Assembly: GCA_025355115.1 (NCBI GenBank)
Contig: JANXLO010000722.1
Span: forward strand, 1 to 8,938
Direction: 5' to 3'
Origin: Chthonomonadaceae bacterium
Lineage (GTDB): Bacteria; Armatimonadota; Chthonomonadetes; Chthonomonadales; Chthonomonadaceae
DNA: 8,938 nucleotides
A program made the position numbers and the translations under genes. Positions within the stretch are counted from its first letter, which is position 1; each line of letters starts with the position of its first letter. Of the stretch, positions 6,560 through 8,938 are shown piece by piece. The notes below the pieces were generated by a model, which was not told where the DNA came from, ran no database searches, and worked only from the letters and a program-made list of their open reading frames with translations.

Positions 6560-7459
6560 CTATTTCGTGGTCAGATTGGCGAGCAGACGCTGGCAGAGAA
6601 TGGCGATCTGACGACTTTTGGGGACGGAGGGCCGGACTGTCAGGGTGTCGTACCCCTGCTGTTCTATGCGGCGAAGCACCTCCTGCCCTCCCCTGCTGAA
6701 CATTTCGATGTCGAGGCGCACACGTCGCTCCACCAGTTTGCCCAGCTTCTGACCTTCCGTGAAGAGCGCCTGGGTGCGCTCCACCTCGAACCGCATCAGT
6801 GCGGCGAATTCAGGGGTGAAGCGGCGGGCAAAGAGCGATTCCTCAGTATACCCGAACCGCTCCATGTCCTCCTGCGGAATGTAGACTCTGTCCTTTTCGA
6901 GGTCGCGGGTCACATCCTGCCAGAAGTTGGCGAGCTGTAGAGCCGTGCAGGTCTTGTCGGAAAGGGCCAGCCGCTCGGCATCCTGGTAGCCGCACAGGTA
7001 GAGCACCAGTCTGCCGACGGGGTTCGCGGAGTATCGGCAGTAGCCCGCGACATCCTCATAGGTTGGGTAGCGAGTAACGCGCTGATCGTGCCGGAAGGCG
7101 GTGAGAAGGTCGCGGAAGGGCTCGGAGGGGATTGCGAACTTCTGCACGGTCTCGGCAAGCGCGACGAAGACGGGATGGCGGGGGCTGCCCTGGTAGAGAG
7201 CATCAAGCTCCGCTTCCCACCAGTCGAGCAGGACGAGCGATTTGGCTGCATCGCCTATCTCGTCCGCAAGGTCGTCGCTGATCCGGCAGTAGGCGTAGAC
7301 ATTGTAGAAGTGCTGGCGCAAGGGACGCGGGCAGAAGGCGCCTGCCACCAGAAAGTTTTCGTAGTGCGATTTGGCGAGCCGCTCGCAGTATCTTCGTGCC
7401 TCCTCAAGTGTCGCGACGCCTTCAAAGCGGTAGGGATGAGGTATCTCGGCTTCGTTCAC
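6560..7459 (-). CDS. hpnC: Hydroxysqualene synthase (squalene synthase HpnC)
   Basis: The 299-residue product (from GTG 7459) is the partner of HpnD. HpnC converts presqualene diphosphate to hydroxysqualene, which HpnE reduces to squalene for squalene-hopene cyclase. SHYENFLVAG (31-40) is a hallmark of HpnC. SDDLADE (61-67) is the first Asp motif, YCRYSANPVGRLVL (140-153) the central signature, and TALQLANFWQDVTRD (172-186, Asp182 and Asp186) the second Asp motif; the NFWQD form separates HpnC from HpnD. The start is uncertain. The reading frame is open to GTG 7537-7535, which would add 26 residues unlike the family and has no upstream Shine-Dalgarno. GTG 7459-7457 has AGGA 10 nt upstream and gives a normal length, so I prefer it. 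hpnD follows after a 149 bp gap. Confidence 0.88.
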   Translation of the reverse strand: MNEAEIPHPYRFEGVATLEEARRYCERLAKSHYENFLVAGAFCPRPLRQHFYNVYAYCRISDDLADEIGDAAKSLVLLDWWEAELDALYQGSPRHPVFVALAETVQKFAIPSEPFRDLLTAFRHDQRVTRYPTYEDVAGYCRYSANPVGRLVLYLCGYQDAERLALSDKTCTALQLANFWQDVTRDLEKDRVYIPQEDMERFGYTEESLFARRFTPEFAALMRFEVERTQALFTEGQKLGKLVERRVRLDIEMFSRGGQEVLRRIEQQGYDTLTVRPSVPKSRQIAILCQRLLANLTTK

Positions 7460-7518
7460 TGATTTGTGTTCCTGCAGAATTTCTGAATTAGGGGGCGACG
7501 TCGTGCCAACAGGCTCAA
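7456..7518 (-). CDS. Possible 20-residue leader peptide coupled to hpnC
   Basis: A perfect AAGGAGG (7534-7528 on the minus strand) is followed 9 nt later by TTG 7518. That codon opens a 20-codon frame beginning MSLLARRRPL, and its TGA (7458-7456) overlaps the preferred hpnC start as GTGA. The arrangement looks like translational coupling. It depends on a TTG start and has no homology support, and the same AAGGAGG would be coding if hpnC began at GTG 7537. Treat it as a hypothesis. Confidence 0.22.
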   Translation of the reverse strand: MSLLARRRPLIQKFCRNTNQ

Positions 7519-7649
7519 AGGTGCCCGCCTCCTTCACACGGATATTTGACGCTTTTTAGGCACGGTTGGGGTCATGACTGCTCATTCCTCGTGACCGCAG
7601 GACAAACCTTCCTATCCGAACCGGCGAAGAAATCGGGAGTCATGGGAAT

Positions 7650-7675
7650 ATTTTTTTAAGCTCAACAAAAAAAAT
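7650..7675. repeat. A/T-tract inverted repeat upstream of the RHH-like gene
   Basis: ATTTTTTT (7650-7657) and AAAAAAAT (7668-7675) are exact inverted 8-mers separated by 10 nt. They lie over and upstream of the expected -35 region of the promoter at 7687-7692. In such a GC-rich setting this is conspicuous. It may act as an UP element or bent A-tract for RNA polymerase, or as an operator for the RHH-like protein encoded just downstream. It is not a terminator in either direction, since no GC stem is present. Confidence 0.45.
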
Positions 7676-7692
7676 GTCAGTTATGTTATAAT
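7662..7692 (+). promoter_or_regulatory. Extended -10 sigma70-type promoter
   Basis: TGTTATAAT at 7684-7692 contains a perfect TATAAT (7687-7692) with the TGn extension that lets RNA polymerase work with a poor -35. The best -35 match is TCAACA (7662-7667), with a long 19 bp spacer, so the extended -10 probably dominates. The predicted transcript starts near 7699, which leaves a leader of about 23 nt before ATG 7722. TTAT/ATAA half-sites (7681-7684, 7688-7691) also overlap the -10. Confidence 0.65.
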
Positions 7693-7705
7693 AGAGTGTG
7701 CGAAC

Positions 7706-7711
7706 GAGGAG
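7706..7711 (+). promoter_or_regulatory. Ribosome binding site of the RHH-like gene
   Basis: GAGGAG lies 10 nt before ATG 7722. It and the promoter position together argue for ATG 7722 over the in-frame GTG 7698, which would coincide with the predicted transcription start. Confidence 0.55.
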
Positions 7712-7721
7712 AAACAGCAAT

Positions 7722-8384
7722 ATGTACAGACAGACAATTCAACTCAGTGAAAGTTTACCCCACTTCGCAGCGGCAATACAGGCGGCAGATCGCAAGGGCT
7801 ACAGCGACTGGGAGATCGTGCGATGGGTGGAGATAGAGCCCAGGCAGCTCCTCCCGCACCAGGTCACCGTGGTAAGAGACCTTAAAGATGAGGAAGGAAA
7901 TATTCGTGGCCGGTTTCCCAGCCGTTCACCCGCGCTTCTCTTCTCTGCCTGGTGGCTCAAAAACAACAATGTGAACGCCTCCCTGGATGCAGACCATTGG
8001 GGCGTCTGGTATTACAAGGAGGACGGCAGAACGGTCTTTCAGAGCGTGTTGCCTCTCCGTCGCGATCATATAGCTCCCGTCGAATGCTCCAATGAGCCAG
8101 CCGCCGAAGAGTCGCGACCGCAAATGCCTTCGCGCAACCTGAATACGCGTCTGAGCGATGCGAGCTATCATTTGCTTCAGAGCATCGCCGCGGAGGACAA
8201 CCAGACCATTCGCACCGTGCTTGAGAAAGCCATACAGTACTACGATCACGTCCGGTATTTCGCGATCTCCAAGGGTGAGTATACAGCGGAACAGAACGAC
8301 CCCGACACCGGAGAGGATTCCGTGGAAGCCAACGCACCCAGCAAAGTGCTGACAGCGAGCGCCAAGCCCGTCCTTGCCGCATAG
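7722..8384 (+). CDS. Unknown protein with a probable C-terminal ribbon-helix-helix segment
   Basis: The product has 220 residues and no family I can name. Residues 140-180 fit a ribbon-helix-helix (MetJ/Arc/CopG type) fold: a strand LNTRLSD, a first helix ASYHLLQSIAAEDN, a turn, and a second helix QTIRTVLEKAIQYYDHVRYF. This suggests DNA binding as a dimer. Residues 1-120 are a separate region, with YSDWEIVRWVEIEPRQLLP (27-45), ALLFSAWWLKN (71-81) and WGVWYYKEDGRTVFQSVLP (93-111); it looks alpha/beta and Trp-rich, and I do not recognise it. Residues 121-138 look like a linker and 185-220 a disordered tail. There is no toxin gene beside it, so an antitoxin role is not supported. It is transcribed alone, divergently from hpnC, from a strong promoter with an operator-like repeat, which would suit an autoregulated DNA-binding protein. 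That function is inference. Confidence 0.7.
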   Translation: MYRQTIQLSESLPHFAAAIQAADRKGYSDWEIVRWVEIEPRQLLPHQVTVVRDLKDEEGNIRGRFPSRSPALLFSAWWLKNNNVNASLDADHWGVWYYKEDGRTVFQSVLPLRRDHIAPVECSNEPAAEESRPQMPSRNLNTRLSDASYHLLQSIAAEDNQTIRTVLEKAIQYYDHVRYFAISKGEYTAEQNDPDTGEDSVEANAPSKVLTASAKPVLAA

Positions 8385-8399
8385 CCTGTCCCCGGCAGG
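8385..8399. terminator. Short hairpin between convergent genes (weak terminator candidate)
   Basis: CCTGTC / CCC loop / GGCAGG gives a 6 bp stem with one T-G wobble, immediately after the RHH-like stop codon and before the ComF stop on the other strand. The position between convergent genes fits a shared terminator, but neither strand has a U-run after the stem. Confidence 0.3.
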
Positions 8400-8417
8400 A
8401 GCTAAGTTAAGTAAGGA

Positions 8418-8938
8418 TTAGCCACGCGCCAAAGCGAGCACGACGATGCGCTTGGCTCCAGCGTTCCGAATCGCTCGGGAGCACTCGAAAATCGTCGAGC
8501 CAGTGGTGAGGACATCGTCGATGAGCAGCACGCATTGGTTGCAGAAGTAAGTTGGTGTACGCGCAGCGAAGGCGTCCTGAACATTGACGACGCGGGCTTG
8601 CCGGGAGGTGAGCTGTGCCTGCGATTGCGTCCGCCGCAGCCTCAGAAGGCCCTTCGTCTCCAGACGCCATCCCCGCTCCGCTACCAGGACTCTCGCCAGC
8701 CGCTCCGACTGATTGAACCCGCGCTTTCGCTCTCGCGACGGATGGAGTGGGACCGGAACAACGACATCGAACTGCGGCAGTGTCGGGTCTGCGCGGGGAG
8801 CGAAGAGAGGGGTCGAGCATCCGTTGAGCGATTGCGCAAGCATGCGGCCTAGGGGCAAAGCCAGGGCCGTTTTGCCGTCGTACTTGAGCCTGTGTATGGC
8901 GATGCGAAGCGGCCCTGCATACTGCCCCATCGCCTGCG
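8418..8938 (-). CDS. comF: ComF family phosphoribosyltransferase-like protein (N-terminus outside window)
   Basis: The last 172 codons of the gene are visible; it stops at TAA 8420-8418 and runs off the right edge. Counting from the Met at 8930, GPLRIAIHRLKYDGK (6-20), VVPVPLHPSRERKRGFNQSE (57-76) and LLIDDVLTTGST (135-146) are the ComF hallmarks; the last is a PRPP-binding loop of the type I phosphoribosyltransferase fold. In competent bacteria ComF assists uptake of single-stranded DNA at the cytoplasmic face. In many others it is conserved (GntX-like) with no settled role. The Met at 8930 is probably internal, because ComF proteins normally carry a zinc-binding CxxC segment before this point and the frame stays open to the edge. 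It converges on the RHH-like gene, with 33 bp between stops. Confidence 0.88.
   Translation of the reverse strand, partial: QAMGQYAGPLRIAIHRLKYDGKTALALPLGRMLAQSLNGCSTPLFAPRADPTLPQFDVVVPVPLHPSRERKRGFNQSERLARVLVAERGWRLETKGLLRLRRTQSQAQLTSRQARVVNVQDAFAARTPTYFCNQCVLLIDDVLTTGSTIFECSRAIRNAGAKRIVVLALARG

Noticed and set aside
5970..6611. 213-codon open frame on the plus strand
   Set aside because: It is antisense to hpnD and the hpnC-hpnD gap; the Val, Gly and Glu-rich composition is a codon shadow.
7640..7680. T-run and A-run as a Rho-independent terminator
   Set aside because: No GC-rich stem precedes either run, and no gene ends there; the position fits promoter-associated A-tracts instead.
7722..8384. 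RHH-like protein as an antitoxin of a toxin-antitoxin pair
   Set aside because: The protein is too long and no small toxin gene flanks it: hpnC is divergent and comF is convergent.

Overview
The window looks like a stretch of chromosome from a high-GC, Gram-negative (LPS-bearing) bacterium. No rRNA, tRNA, transposase, CRISPR array or obvious mobile element is visible. The evidence for a diderm is the end of a probable Kdo hydroxylase gene followed by two GT9 heptosyltransferase genes. A MinC, a hopanoid-type squalene synthase pair, a PhyH-family protein and an uncharacterised protein of a type I associate with Planctomycetes/Armatimonadota-like genomes make me suspect one of those lineages rather than a typical proteobacterium. 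That is a low-confidence guess from gene content only.

Layout. Positions 1-2645 (+) are a tightly packed LPS inner-core block: the 3' end of kdoO, a WaaC-like heptosyltransferase 4 bp downstream, and a second, WaaF-like GT9 gene overlapping it by 11 bp. After a 226 bp gap come minC (2872-3558, +), without minD or minE beside it, and a PhyH-family Fe(II)/2-oxoglutarate-type protein (3615-4427, +). The strand then switches. Three genes read leftward: hpnC (about 7459-6560), hpnD (6410-5523) and an uncharacterised 305-residue protein (5394-4477). hpnC and hpnD supply hydroxysqualene from farnesyl diphosphate for hopanoid or other squalene-derived lipids; the reductase step (HpnE) is not encoded here. 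A 262 bp divergent region follows, unusually AT-rich, with a perfect extended -10 promoter and an A/T-tract inverted repeat. It drives a 220-residue protein of unknown function with a probable ribbon-helix-helix C-terminal segment (7722-8384, +). The window ends inside a ComF-family phosphoribosyltransferase gene (8938-8418, -).

Taken together, most of the window concerns the cell envelope (LPS core, hopanoid precursor) and division-site placement. The places most worth a second look are the PhyH protein whose expected iron-binding HxD reads H-S-G, the RHH-like protein with its own AT-rich promoter and operator-like repeat, the uncharacterised protein behind hpnCD, and a possible coupled leader peptide in front of hpnC. 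I do not see a clear multi-gene novel system such as a defence island or a biosynthetic cluster.
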